A DNA stretch of 49,361 nucleotides from Deinococci bacterium (GTDB lineage Bacteria; Deinococcota; Deinococci; Deinococcales; Trueperaceae): NCBI GenBank assembly GCA_030149325.1, contig JASBRS010000007.1, positions 1-49,361 on the forward strand, in the 5' to 3' direction. Both the position numbers and the translations under genes were made by a program. Positions 40,867 to 48,667 of the stretch are shown here, in pieces. The notes under the pieces are model-generated. The model saw nothing but the letters and a program-made list of their open reading frames with translations. It searched no databases and was not told where the DNA came from. Positions within the stretch are counted from its first letter, which is position 1. Each line of letters opens with the position of its first letter.

Positions 40867-40950
40867 TGGTGCGAGGAGCGGGACTTGAACCCGCACGGCT
40901 AGGCCACTAGATCCTAAATCTAGCGCGTCTACCAATTCCGCCATCCTCGC
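40867..40950 (-). tRNA. tRNA-Leu, anticodon TAG
   Basis: An 84-nt class II tRNA including encoded CCA. Acceptor stem GCGAGGA/TCCTCGC with discriminator A73, anticodon stem CTAGA/TCTAG around TTTAGGA (anticodon TAG), long variable arm and a GTTCAAG T-loop. Confidence 0.96.
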
Positions 40951-41007
40951 ATGCGGCGCGCCCCGGGGGGCCGCGTTCCACGCCGTCGACGTCGTGCCAC
41001 GCCGCGA

Positions 41008-41032
41008 CGAGGGGCCGCGCTGCGGCCCCTCG
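41008..41032 (-). terminator. Hairpin between tRNA-His and tRNA-Leu
   Basis: An 11-bp stem CGAGGGGCCGC/GCGGCCCCTCG with a 3-base loop between the two tRNA genes. No T-run; it may be a processing element or a partial terminator. Confidence 0.45.
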
Positions 41033-41059
41033 CGGGCGCCGGGGTCTCGCCCCGATGGC

Positions 41060-41137
41060 TGGGGTGGATGATGGGATTCGAACCCACGACCCTCGGAACC
41101 ACAATCCGATGCTCTAACCTACTGAGCTACATCCACC
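41060..41137 (-). tRNA. tRNA-His, anticodon GTG
   Basis: Acceptor stem GTGGATG/CATCCAC with C73 and encoded CCA. The extra G at position -1, the identity mark of tRNA-His, is encoded at 41137. Anticodon loop TTGTGGT. It lies 109 bp upstream of tRNA-Leu on the same strand. Confidence 0.96.
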
Positions 41138-41152
41138 GAGCTCGCGCCCATA

Positions 41153-41182
41153 AGTCTATCAGACCGTCCCGCGCTGTGGGAA
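41153..41182 (-). promoter_or_regulatory. Predicted promoter of tRNA-His (and tRNA-Leu)
   Basis: TTCCCA (41177-41182), 18 bases, TAGACT (41153-41158) on the minus strand. It lies 15 bp upstream of the mature tRNA-His. Confidence 0.5.
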
Positions 41183-41269
41183 CCACCTCGGCGCGGCGGA
41201 GGGCCGCCGACTTGACGCTGCGGAACGGCGCGACGGATGATGGCGCATCGCGTACCGGAGGCGCGCCCC

Positions 41270-42682
41270 ATGCAGGGAGAGCCGCAGGCGACCGAACCGG
41301 ACGAGCTCGCAGTCGTCCGACGTCATGCCTTGTTCGAGGACCTCGAGGCCCACGACCTCGAGGCCCTGCTGGCGACGGCCGAGATCCGCTCGGCCGAGGC
41401 CGGCGCCCTCATCCTCGCCGAAGGGGACGAGGGCAGCGACATGTTCTTCATCCTCGAGGGCGAGGTCGAGATCACCCGCGGGGAGGGAGCGCAGAAGCGA
41501 CTGCTGGTGGTCCGCGGCGCGGGCGAGGTGTTCGGGGAGATGGCGCCGCTGGGCGGGGCGCGACGCAACGCCAGCGTCCGGGCCATCACCGCCGTCCGGC
41601 TGCTGGTCGTCGGCCAGGACGCGCTCCAGAAGCTGCTGGCGACGAGCGCCAGCGCCTCGCTCACCATGGTGCGCACGGTCACCCAACGGCTCCGGAGCGC
41701 CGAGGCGATGCTGGTGCAGCAGGAGAAGCTGGCCGGGCTCGGCACCCTGGCCGCGGGTCTGGCGCACGAGCTGAACAACCCGGCCGCCGCCATCGTGCGG
41801 GCCAGCGCCCAGCTCCATCAGGCGCAGCTCGCCGCCGCCGACGTCTTCACCGAGCTCGCCGCCACGGGTCTCCCGGAGGCGGAACGCGCGCCGCTGGCGG
41901 GGCTGCTGGACGAAGCCCGCGGCGGCGGTGGGACGGCGCAGCTCGCTGCGCTCGACGCCATGGACGTCGAGGAGGAGCTCGGCGACGCCCTGGTGGCGTC
42001 GGGCGTGGGCGGCGGCCGCGAGCTGGCCGCGGTGCTGGCCGAGGCCGGCTGGCGCGCCGACGAGCTGGCCCAGCGGTTGGCGCCGTTCGCGCCCGAACGG
42101 CGCGCCGCCGTGGTGCGTTGCGCCGCCGCCGCCGGCGAGGTCGCGCAGCTCCTGCGCGAGACGGGCATCGCGGCCGATGCCATCTCGGAGATCGTCGCTT
42201 CGGTGAAGAGCTACAGCTACCTCGATCAGGCGCCGGTGCAGGCGATCGACGTCCACGCCGGGCTCGAGTCGACCCTGGTGATGCTCCGCCACAAGCTCAA
42301 GGACGGGATCGAGCTCGAGCGCGACTTCGCCGACGGCGTGCCGCGCATCGCCGCCCACGGCAGCGAGCTGAACCAGGTGTGGACCAACCTCATCGACAAT
42401 GCCATCGACGCCATGGGCGGCCGCGGCCGGTTGCGCATCGCGACCGCGGTGGAGGGCACCTGGGTGACGGTGTCGGTCTGCGACGGCGGACCGGGGATCC
42501 CGGCGGAGCTTCAGGCGCGGGTGTTCGATCCCTTCTTCACGACGAAGGCGGTCGGGTCCGGGACGGGCCTGGGGCTGCACGTCGTGTACTCGATCGTCAA
42601 GCGTCACCACGGCCGCGTCCGGCTCTCCTCCGACGCAGGGGGCACCTGCTTCTACGTCGAGCTGCCGGTGGCCGGCGCCTGA
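41270..42682 (+). CDS. Histidine kinase with N-terminal cyclic nucleotide-binding domain (HK1)
   Basis: A soluble sensor kinase, 470 aa, no membrane segment. ATG 41270 is chosen for the GGAGG eight bases upstream; an in-frame ATG at 41237 lacks one. Residues 10-125 form a cNMP-binding domain with a full phosphate-binding cassette, VFGEMAPLGGARRNASV (88-103), with the ligand-contacting Glu and Arg. A HisKA-like H-box has His166 in LAAGLAHELNNPAAA. About 100 extra residues then separate the two dimerisation helices. The ATPase domain shows ELNQVWTNLIDNAIDAM, DGGPGIP and GSGTGLGLHVV. It faces two paralogs on the other strand. cAMP or c-di-GMP-like control is plausible for this copy. Confidence 0.9.
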   Translation: MQGEPQATEPDELAVVRRHALFEDLEAHDLEALLATAEIRSAEAGALILAEGDEGSDMFFILEGEVEITRGEGAQKRLLVVRGAGEVFGEMAPLGGARRNASVRAITAVRLLVVGQDALQKLLATSASASLTMVRTVTQRLRSAEAMLVQQEKLAGLGTLAAGLAHELNNPAAAIVRASAQLHQAQLAAADVFTELAATGLPEAERAPLAGLLDEARGGGGTAQLAALDAMDVEEELGDALVASGVGGGRELAAVLAEAGWRADELAQRLAPFAPERRAAVVRCAAAAGEVAQLLRETGIAADAISEIVASVKSYSYLDQAPVQAIDVHAGLESTLVMLRHKLKDGIELERDFADGVPRIAAHGSELNQVWTNLIDNAIDAMGGRGRLRIATAVEGTWVTVSVCDGGPGIPAELQARVFDPFFTTKAVGSGTGLGLHVVYSIVKRHHGRVRLSSDAGGTCFYVELPVAGA

Positions 42683-42686
42683 GTCG

Positions 42687-42715
42687 CCGCCCGGCAAAGG
42701 GCGTCAGCCGGGCGG
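42687..42715. terminator. Bidirectional hairpin between convergent kinase genes
   Basis: A 9-bp stem CCGCCCGGC/GCCGGGCGG in the 21-bp gap, with its right arm inside the last codons of the minus-strand kinase. It can serve both transcripts; no T-run. Confidence 0.55.
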
Positions 42716-44104
42716 TCCGGCCTCGTGCCCGGCTGCGGCCGGCAAGCGCACCTCGAAACAGGTCCTGCCGGGCCGGGAGTCGACGTGAACGTCGGCCCGA
42801 TGGGACCGGCAGATGCGACGCACGACGTCGAGGCCCAATCCGGTCCCCTCGCCCACCGCCTTGGTGGTGAAGAACGGCTCGAAGATCCGGTTCGCGAGAT
42901 CGGTCGGGATGCCGGGACCGTCGTCGATGACCTGCACGACGGCCCGATCGCGGTCGGCGCGGGTCCGGACCGCCACGGTGCCGCCCTCGGACACCGCTTC
43001 CAGGGCGTTCTGCAGCAGGTTCGTCCACACCTGGTTGAGCTCGCCCGGGTTGCCCGGGACCGGGGGGAGCGCGGGGTCGAAGTCGGTGGTGACGACCACG
43101 CGCCGCTCACGGAAGCGCGGCGCGAGGACGGTGAGCGTGGCGTGGAGGCCCTCGTGGACGTCGACGTCGTCGCGGTCGGGCGCGCGGTCCATGTTGGAGT
43201 ACGCCTTGACGGCCTGGATCAGCTCCGAGACGCGGCGGGCAGCCTCGGCGGCGTCGGCGAGCAGACGGCGGGCGGCCAGGTCGGCCTCGGACCAGCGCAG
43301 CGAGACCGCCAGGCCGTCGTCGGGCAGCGCGTGGGTGGCGGTCTCGAGGTCGCGCGCGCTGATCCCCGCGGCGGCCCACGTCTCGGCGGCCCGGGGGGCG
43401 TCGGGAACGCCGCGTGCGGCCAGCCAGGACGACAGGGCGTCCTCGGCGTCGGCGCGCTCCAGGGGGTCCGTGGGGACCCCCGCGCCGCCCTCGCCGAGGC
43501 GTGCCAGCGGCTCGAGCCCCGCCGACGTGACGATCGGCTCGAGCAGGTCCCGCGTTACCGTGCTCAGGTCGCGCAGACGCTGCTCGAGCTCCTCGACCGT
43601 GCGCTGGATGGCGGCGGCGGGGTTGTTCAACTCGTGGGCGAGCCCGGCCGCCAGCTTGCCGAGGCTCAGGAGCCGTTCGCGTTGCTCGTCGTGGCGGGTG
43701 TACTCCCGCGAGCGGTCGACCATGACCGCCGCCAGCCGCGCGCGCAGGGCCGGGATGCGTTCCAGCATCTCGGGGAAGAGGGCGGCCGGGAAGCACGCGA
43801 CCCGCGTGGGGCCGTCGGCCCGGCCGGTGCTCGGCGCACGCGTCAGGCGCGACGAAGGCAGCATCCCCGTGACGTCGCCCGCGCGCCGCACCACGACGCG
43901 GCCGTCGGGCGGTCCCTGCTCCCGTCGGAAGTGCAGCTCGCCCGCCACCACCGCGATCATCTCGTCGGCGGGATCGCCCTCACGGAACATCGCCTCCCCC
44001 GGCCCGGCGCTCACCCAGCGCGCGCGGGCGTCCAGCCAGGCGATCTGCTCGTCGTCCAGGTCGGCGAACACCTTCACACGGCGGAGGTCGGAGGGCACGG
44101 TCAC
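42704..44104 (-). CDS. Histidine kinase with cNMP-like N-terminal domain (HK2)
   Basis: A paralog of HK1, about 466 aa. GTG 44104 is chosen by alignment with HK3 (SDLRRVKVFADLDDEQIAW against ARELRRVAAFADLDEADLRW); GTG 44098 or GTG 44179, which overlaps the HK3 stop, are alternatives. The N-terminal barrel has a degenerate cassette (TGMLPSSRLT), lacking the usual Glu and Arg pair, so it probably does not bind cAMP. The H-box is KLAAGLAHELNNPAAA; the ATPase domain has ELNQVWTNLLQNALEAV, DDGPGIP and GEGTGLGLDVV. The dimerisation helices are again separated by a long insertion (ERADAEDALSSWLAARGV). Third gene of an operon with HK3 and the REC fusion. Confidence 0.9.
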   Translation of the reverse strand: MTVPSDLRRVKVFADLDDEQIAWLDARARWVSAGPGEAMFREGDPADEMIAVVAGELHFRREQGPPDGRVVVRRAGDVTGMLPSSRLTRAPSTGRADGPTRVACFPAALFPEMLERIPALRARLAAVMVDRSREYTRHDEQRERLLSLGKLAAGLAHELNNPAAAIQRTVEELEQRLRDLSTVTRDLLEPIVTSAGLEPLARLGEGGAGVPTDPLERADAEDALSSWLAARGVPDAPRAAETWAAAGISARDLETATHALPDDGLAVSLRWSEADLAARRLLADAAEAARRVSELIQAVKAYSNMDRAPDRDDVDVHEGLHATLTVLAPRFRERRVVVTTDFDPALPPVPGNPGELNQVWTNLLQNALEAVSEGGTVAVRTRADRDRAVVQVIDDGPGIPTDLANRIFEPFFTTKAVGEGTGLGLDVVRRICRSHRADVHVDSRPGRTCFEVRLPAAAGHEAGPPG

Positions 44105-44168
44105 CGGGCCGGCCCCGGCCCCGACGGCGGGTCGGTCCCTTCGACCGTCCGGGGCGGCCTGGAAGGCG

Positions 44169-45590
44169 TCATGCCGCACCGCGGTCGCCGTGGGCGGAAC
44201 GGGCTCCGACCGCCGGGAGGCGCACCGCGAAGCAGGTTCGCCCCGGCTCCGACTCCACCTCGACGCGCCCCAGGTGGCGCTCGACGATCCGGCGCACCAC
44301 GTCGAGCCCCAGCCCGGTGCCCTCGCCGACGTCCTTGGTCGTGAAGAACGGCTCGAAGATGCGCGGACGGATCTCGGCCGCGATGCCGTCGCCGTTGTCG
44401 ATCACCTCCACGACGGCCGCGCCCGTTGCGGCCGAGGTGCGCACCACGATCTCGCCGCCCGCCGCCACCGCGTCGATGGCGTTGTCGATGAGGTTGGTCC
44501 ACACCTGGTTGAGCTCCGCCGGGTTGCCCGTGATGCGGGGCGTGTCGGGGTCGAAGTCGGTGCGAAGCACGATGGCTTTGGCGTGCAGCTTGTGGCCGAG
44601 CATGGTCAGGGTGGAGCGGATGCCTTCGTGAAGGTCCAGGTCCTGACGCCGTGGGGCGCGATCCATGTTGGAGTAGGCCTTCACCGCAGCGATCAGGTCG
44701 ACGACCCGATGGCTGGCGTCGGCGATGTCGTCCACCAGCCGACGCATCGCAAGGTCCGTCTCCAGCCACGCGACGCAGGCGGCGGCGTCGGTCTCGGCGA
44801 CGCCTTCCAGGATCCGTTCGAGGTCCTCGGGGGAGAGGCCGGCGGCCACGACGGTCTCCGCGGCCGTCCACGCCCCGGGGATGCCGCGGGCCTCGAGCCA
44901 GCTCGCGACCGTCTCCTCGGCGTCGGCGCGCTCGAGCGCATCCAGGAGCTCAGGACCGCCGCCGCCCGCAGCCGGCGCCACGGCCTGCCGCACCCGCGCC
45001 GAGAGCGCGGCCGCGGTCTCCGGTGGGAGCCCGCCCAGCGCCATGGCGCTGAAGGCGTCGATGCGACGGCGCAGCGCTTCCGCCCGCTGCTGGATAGCCG
45101 CCGTGGGGTTGTTGAGCTCGTGGGCGAGACCCGCCGACAACTTGCCCAGGCTCACCAGCTTCTCGCGCTGCTCGCCGTGGCGCGTGAACTCGCGCGAGCG
45201 ATCGACCATGACGGCCGCCAGGCGCGCCTGGAGCACCGGCATGCGCTCCAGCATCTCGGGGAAGATGGCCTTCGGGAAGTTCGCCGTGCGCGTGGGCCGA
45301 ACGGCCCGCAACGTCACCGGCGTGTGGGTCATGCGCGAGTGCGGCAGCAGGCCGGTGATGTCGCCGGCCCGCGAGACGATCACCAGCCCGTCGGACGTGC
45401 CCTTCTCCTTGCGCCAGACGATCTCGCCCTCGAGGAGGGCGATCATCTCCACCGTAGCTTCGCCCTCCACGCTCAGCGCTTCCCCGGGCTCGAAGGTCCG
45501 GATGTCGGCGCGTTCGGCGAGCCAGCGCAGGTCCGCCTCGTCGAGGTCGGCGAAGGCGGCGACCCTCCTCAGCTCCCGGGCGTCGATCAC
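44169..45590 (-). CDS. Histidine kinase with cNMP-like N-terminal domain (HK3)
   Basis: A 473-aa kinase of the same design as HK2: cNMP-like barrel (residues 5-125) with TGLLPHSRMT in place of the phosphate cassette, a PEMLERMPVLQARLAAVMVDRS helix, His157 in KLSAGLAHELNNPTAA, a long insertion containing ERADAEETVASWLEARGI, then ELNQVWTNLIDNAIDAV, DNGDGIA and GEGTGLGLDVV. GTG 45590 overlaps the stop of the REC fusion gene by two bases (GTGA), so the kinase and its likely partner are translated together. HK2 and HK3 are more like each other than HK1. Confidence 0.92.
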   Translation of the reverse strand: MIDARELRRVAAFADLDEADLRWLAERADIRTFEPGEALSVEGEATVEMIALLEGEIVWRKEKGTSDGLVIVSRAGDITGLLPHSRMTHTPVTLRAVRPTRTANFPKAIFPEMLERMPVLQARLAAVMVDRSREFTRHGEQREKLVSLGKLSAGLAHELNNPTAAIQQRAEALRRRIDAFSAMALGGLPPETAAALSARVRQAVAPAAGGGGPELLDALERADAEETVASWLEARGIPGAWTAAETVVAAGLSPEDLERILEGVAETDAAACVAWLETDLAMRRLVDDIADASHRVVDLIAAVKAYSNMDRAPRRQDLDLHEGIRSTLTMLGHKLHAKAIVLRTDFDPDTPRITGNPAELNQVWTNLIDNAIDAVAAGGEIVVRTSAATGAAVVEVIDNGDGIAAEIRPRIFEPFFTTKDVGEGTGLGLDVVRRIVERHLGRVEVESEPGRTCFAVRLPAVGARSAHGDRGAA

Positions 45591-47248
45591 AGGTCGGCCA
45601 GGTAGCGGTGGATCGACGACACCGAGACCGAGCCCTCACCTACCCCCGAGGCCACGCGCTTGACCGAGCCGGACCGCACGTCGCCGGCGGCGAAGATGCC
45701 GGGGACGCTGGTCTCGAAGGGGTAGGGCTCGCGCTCCAACGGCCAGTTCCTCAGCTCGCCGTCGGCGTCGATCAGGTCGGGCCCGGTCAGCACGAAGCCC
45801 TTGGGGTCGCGTCGCACCAGACCGTCGAGCCACTCGGTGTGGGGCAGGGCGCCGATGAACACGAACAGGCCCGCGGCCTCGACGACCTCGGTGGTGTCGG
45901 TGACGTTGTTACGGAGGACGAGCTGCTCGAGGCCCTTGTCGCCGCGGGCCTCCACCACCTGGGTGTGGTTGCGCACGTGGATGTTGGGGGTCGCGCCGAT
46001 CTGATCGATGAGGTACTGCGACATCGAGGAGGTCAGGCTCTCGCCGCGGATCAGGATGGTGACGCTGCGGGCGAAGCGGGAGAAGTACATGGCGGCCTGG
46101 CCGGCGGAGTTGCCGCCCCCCACGACGTAGGCGTCCCGTCCCTCGATGGTCGGGGCCTCGGTGGCGGCCGCGCCGTAGTAGACGCCGGTCCCGGTGAGCT
46201 CGAGCAGTCCCGGGGCCTCGAGGCGGCGGTACGACACCCCGCTGGCGATCAGCAGCACGTGGCAGAGCACCTCGCTGCCGTCGGCGAAGACGACGCGACG
46301 GCTGGGACCGTCGACCGCAACCGACACCGCCGTCTGGGGGCACAGGATGTCGACCCCGAAGCGGCGTGCCTGGGTGGTCGCCCGCCGCGACAGTTCGCTC
46401 CCCGCGATGCCCGCCGGGAAGCCCAGGTAGTTCTCGATGCGGGAGCTCTCCCCGGCCTGGCCACCGGGGGCGTCGCGCTCGACGAGCAAGGTGCGCAGGC
46501 CCTCGCTGGCGCCGTAGACGGCGGCCGCGAGGCCGGCGGGGCCGGCGCCGATGATGACGAGGTCGTAGAACTCGCGGTCGGCGTGGGTCTTGAGTCCGAG
46601 GCGATCGGCGAGGAGCGCCGGGTCGGCGCTGGCGACCACGCCGCCGTCGGGGAACACCACGGCAGGCAGCTGCGTGTCGGAGAGCCCGGCATCGGCCAGC
46701 AGGTCCCGGGCCTCGACCTCGCGCTCGAGGTCGAGGAAGCGGTAGGGCACCTGGTTGCGGGCCAGGAAGTTCTTGAGGGTGTGGGCGTCGCGGGTCCAGC
46801 GGTAGCCCAGCACCCGGAGCCCGTCGAAGGCCGGCCGGTAGTGGGCCTGCCAGTCGTCGAGGAAGTCGTCGAGGACAGGGAAGAGCTTCTCCTCGGGGGG
46901 ATGCCACGGCTTCAGCAGGTAGTAGTGCACGTCGGCCTGGTTGATGGCTTCGATGGCGGCGTTGGTGTCGGCGTAGGCGGTCAGCAGGATGCGCTTCGCC
47001 CTCGGGAAGACCTGGCTGGCCTGGGTCAGGAACTCGGTTCCCGACATGGCGGGCATGCGCTGGTCCGACAGGAACAGCGCCACCTCGTCGTTGCGCAGCC
47101 TGAGCTTGCGCGCGAGCTCGAGTCCGGCCGCGCCCGAGTCGGCGGCGAGCACCCGGAAGCGCTCGCCGTAGCGGCGCTTCAGGTCGCTGGTGACGGCCCT
47201 GAGTACCTGAGGGTCGTCGTCGACTGCCACCAGAGTGGGTCTGGCCAT
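45587..47248 (-). CDS. Response regulator fused to glutaredoxin-like and thioredoxin-reductase-like domains
   Basis: A 553-aa fusion. Residues 1-125 are a receiver with acidic pair, phosphoacceptor Asp62 in LFLSDQRMPAMSG, Thr90 and Lys113, apparently functional. About residues 140-220 resemble a glutaredoxin fold (DAHTLKNFLARNQVPYRFLD, LPAVVFPDG) without a CxxC. From about 228 the protein is a pyridine nucleotide-disulfide oxidoreductase of the TrxB group: FAD site VIIGAGPAGLAAAVYGASEG and NADPH site VVGGGNSAGQAAMYFS, and GIFAAGDVRSG. The redox CxxC of TrxB is replaced by YYGAAATEA, so it cannot be an ordinary thioredoxin reductase. ATG 47248 follows GGAGGG. Probably the regulator for the kinases in its operon, coupling NAD(P)H or redox state to signalling (inferred). 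Confidence 0.9.
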   Translation of the reverse strand: MARPTLVAVDDDPQVLRAVTSDLKRRYGERFRVLAADSGAAGLELARKLRLRNDEVALFLSDQRMPAMSGTEFLTQASQVFPRAKRILLTAYADTNAAIEAINQADVHYYLLKPWHPPEEKLFPVLDDFLDDWQAHYRPAFDGLRVLGYRWTRDAHTLKNFLARNQVPYRFLDLEREVEARDLLADAGLSDTQLPAVVFPDGGVVASADPALLADRLGLKTHADREFYDLVIIGAGPAGLAAAVYGASEGLRTLLVERDAPGGQAGESSRIENYLGFPAGIAGSELSRRATTQARRFGVDILCPQTAVSVAVDGPSRRVVFADGSEVLCHVLLIASGVSYRRLEAPGLLELTGTGVYYGAAATEAPTIEGRDAYVVGGGNSAGQAAMYFSRFARSVTILIRGESLTSSMSQYLIDQIGATPNIHVRNHTQVVEARGDKGLEQLVLRNNVTDTTEVVEAAGLFVFIGALPHTEWLDGLVRRDPKGFVLTGPDLIDADGELRNWPLEREPYPFETSVPGIFAAGDVRSGSVKRVASGVGEGSVSVSSIHRYLADL

Positions 47249-47406
47249 GCCTCGTGCCCTCCTTGAAGCTGCGGTTGACGCACATCCTAGCAGGAGGGGG
47301 GAGGCGGGCGGGGTCCGCAGCCGAGCGCGGCCGGCGAGGGCCACCGCTCGACGGCACGACCCACGTGCCCGACACGGGGGAGTTCCCTGTGGGGCGCTAG
47401 CGTACC

Positions 47407-47577
47407 TCAGCCCAGCCGGACCACCAGGAGGAGCACGATCAGGACGACGACGCCGGTCGCGGCCGTGATGGCGAGTACGCGACGCATGCCGGGCGTGAAC
47501 GACCGCATCCGCGGAAGCGTGAGCGTCAGCACGATCGTCAGGAGCACGGCGTAGAGGATGAGGAAGATCGGGTTCAT
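47407..47577 (-). CDS. Small two-helix membrane protein of unknown function
   Basis: A 56-aa protein. ATG 47577 has AAGGAG five bases upstream; longer forms upstream are not membrane-like and run into the tRNA region. Two hydrophobic helices (IFLILYAVLLTIVLTLTL and VLAITAATGVVVLIVLLLVV) are joined by a short basic loop (PRMRSFTPGMRR), so the loop should be cytoplasmic with both ends outside. It lies between the tRNA operon and the REC fusion gene, 158 bp from the latter. Confidence 0.65.
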   Translation of the reverse strand: MNPIFLILYAVLLTIVLTLTLPRMRSFTPGMRRVLAITAATGVVVLIVLLLVVRLG

Positions 47578-47728
47578 CGGCTCTCCTTGCCCGCCCGGTC
47601 CGCGTCGCCCACGTACGGCGTGTCCGCGCCGCGGTCGTGGATGCCGGGCCCCGTCGCCCTGGCGTGGCACGGCGACGGTCGAGGTGCTCCACGGTGCGGG
47701 GTGGGATGGTTGTCGTGAAAGGTGCATC

Positions 47729-47742
47729 CGTCCCGAAGGACG
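47729..47742 (-). terminator. UUCG-tetraloop hairpin after tRNA-Arg
   Basis: On the minus strand CGTCC, TTCG, GGACG directly follows the encoded CCA of tRNA-Arg, then ATGCACC and TTTC. The tRNA 3' end (GGTGCA) can pair with the following TGCACC to lengthen the stem. Probably terminator or processing signal of the tRNA operon. Confidence 0.5.
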
Positions 47743-47743
47743 A

Positions 47744-47819
47744 TGGTGCACCAGGAAGGACTCGAACCCTCGACCTACCGCTTAGAAGGCGGCTGCTCTA
47801 TCCACTGAGCTACTGGTGC
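47744..47819 (-). tRNA. tRNA-Arg, anticodon TCT
   Basis: 76 nt with encoded CCA. Acceptor GCACCAG/CTGGTGC, A73, anticodon arm GCCGC/GCGGT around CTTCTAA (TCT). Last gene of a Pro-Gly-Arg tRNA operon. Confidence 0.96.
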
Positions 47820-47890
47820 ACGCGAGCCGGGACGGACTCGGCGTCGGCCGACGGCCTCCCGGCCCCAGGGGCCGGGAGGCGCGCTGCCGT

Positions 47891-47966
47891 TGGATCGGGA
47901 GACGGGATTCGAACCCGCGACATACAGCTTGGAAGGCTGTCGCTCTACCAACTGAGCTACTCCCGC
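47891..47966 (-). tRNA. tRNA-Gly, anticodon TCC, with G1-A72 mismatch
   Basis: 76 nt with T73 and encoded CCA; anticodon arm ACAGC/GCTGT around CTTCCAA (TCC); otherwise a standard bacterial tRNA-Gly. The acceptor reads GCGGGAG against CTCCCGA, so the first pair is G1-A72 instead of G-C. Confidence 0.93.
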
Positions 47967-48000
47967 GCGCTCGTGCGTTCGACCACGACCGCCGCGTGGC

Positions 48001-48077
<77 letters not shown>

Positions 48078-48131
48078 CTGGCCCGCGTCGGCGCCGGCGA
48101 CAAGGACGCCTGCTCGTGCCGACGGCACCGA

Positions 48132-48161
48132 AGTATACACGCCCCACGAAGGGTGCGACAA
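48132..48161 (-). promoter_or_regulatory. Promoter of the Pro-Gly-Arg tRNA operon
   Basis: TTGTCG (48156-48161), 18 bases, TATACT (48132-48137) on the minus strand, about 55 bp upstream of tRNA-Pro. Confidence 0.75.
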
Positions 48162-48214
48162 GCGTGGCCGAGGCGGTCGTTCGGCTGCAGGACGGCGTTC
48201 GTACGATGCAGCGG

Positions 48215-48667
48215 TCAGGTCAGCTCGGTCAGCGCGAGCCGGGTCCAGGCCCGCACCTCGTCGGTGAGGTCGAGGGCGTCGAGGTCGCGGCCGCCGTACC
48301 AGCCGAGGCCGTCCTCGTCCGCCGTGAGGGTTCCGTCGTAGGGCTCGACGGGGCGCCCGAAGTAGATCAGGTCGATGTGCTCGTGGCCCGGACCGATGGT
48401 CTCGAGCTGCACGCCGCGGGGGCGCACCAGTTGGCGGGGAGCCGGCAGGTCGAGGGCGCGTTCGCCGACCAGCTCGACCTCCACCCCCGATTCCTCCCGC
48501 ACCTCGCGCACGGCGGCCTCGTCGGGCAGCTCGTGGGGTTCGACGTGGCCGCCGCAGGGGAGCCACATCCCGAGCTTGCGGTGGCGGTGCAGCAGCAGGC
48601 GCCCGCGCCAGGCCACGAACACCGTGGCCGCGAAGTCGCGGGTGAGGTGGGGGTGGGCGTCGCTCAC
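48215..48667 (-). CDS. Nudix hydrolase
   Basis: A 150-aa Nudix protein, separate from the one at 17952. The Nudix box is complete (GGHVEPHELP, then REVREESGVEVE, about residues 39-65). It opens AATVFVAWRGRLLLHRHRKLGMWLPCGGH, given here only by its ends, similar to dGTP or ADP-ribose-type hydrolases; the substrate cannot be predicted. ATG 48667 overlaps the miaB stop by four bases (ATGA), so it is translated with miaB. The tRNA operon follows downstream on the same strand after about 50 bp to its promoter. Confidence 0.88.
   Translation of the reverse strand: MSDAHPHLTRDFAATVFVAWRGRLLLHRHRKLGMWLPCGGHVEPHELPDEAAVREVREESGVEVELVGERALDLPAPRQLVRPRGVQLETIGPGHEHIDLIYFGRPVEPYDGTLTADEDGLGWYGGRDLDALDLTDEVRAWTRLALTELT

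Noticed and set aside
42813-45605. 930-codon plus-strand open frame across the kinase genes
   Set aside because: It spans the boundary of two well-supported minus-strand kinases and has a Ser/Arg-rich composition typical of shadows.
45587-47248. Plain thioredoxin reductase
   Set aside because: The CxxC is absent, and a receiver plus a glutaredoxin-like domain are fused at the N-terminus.
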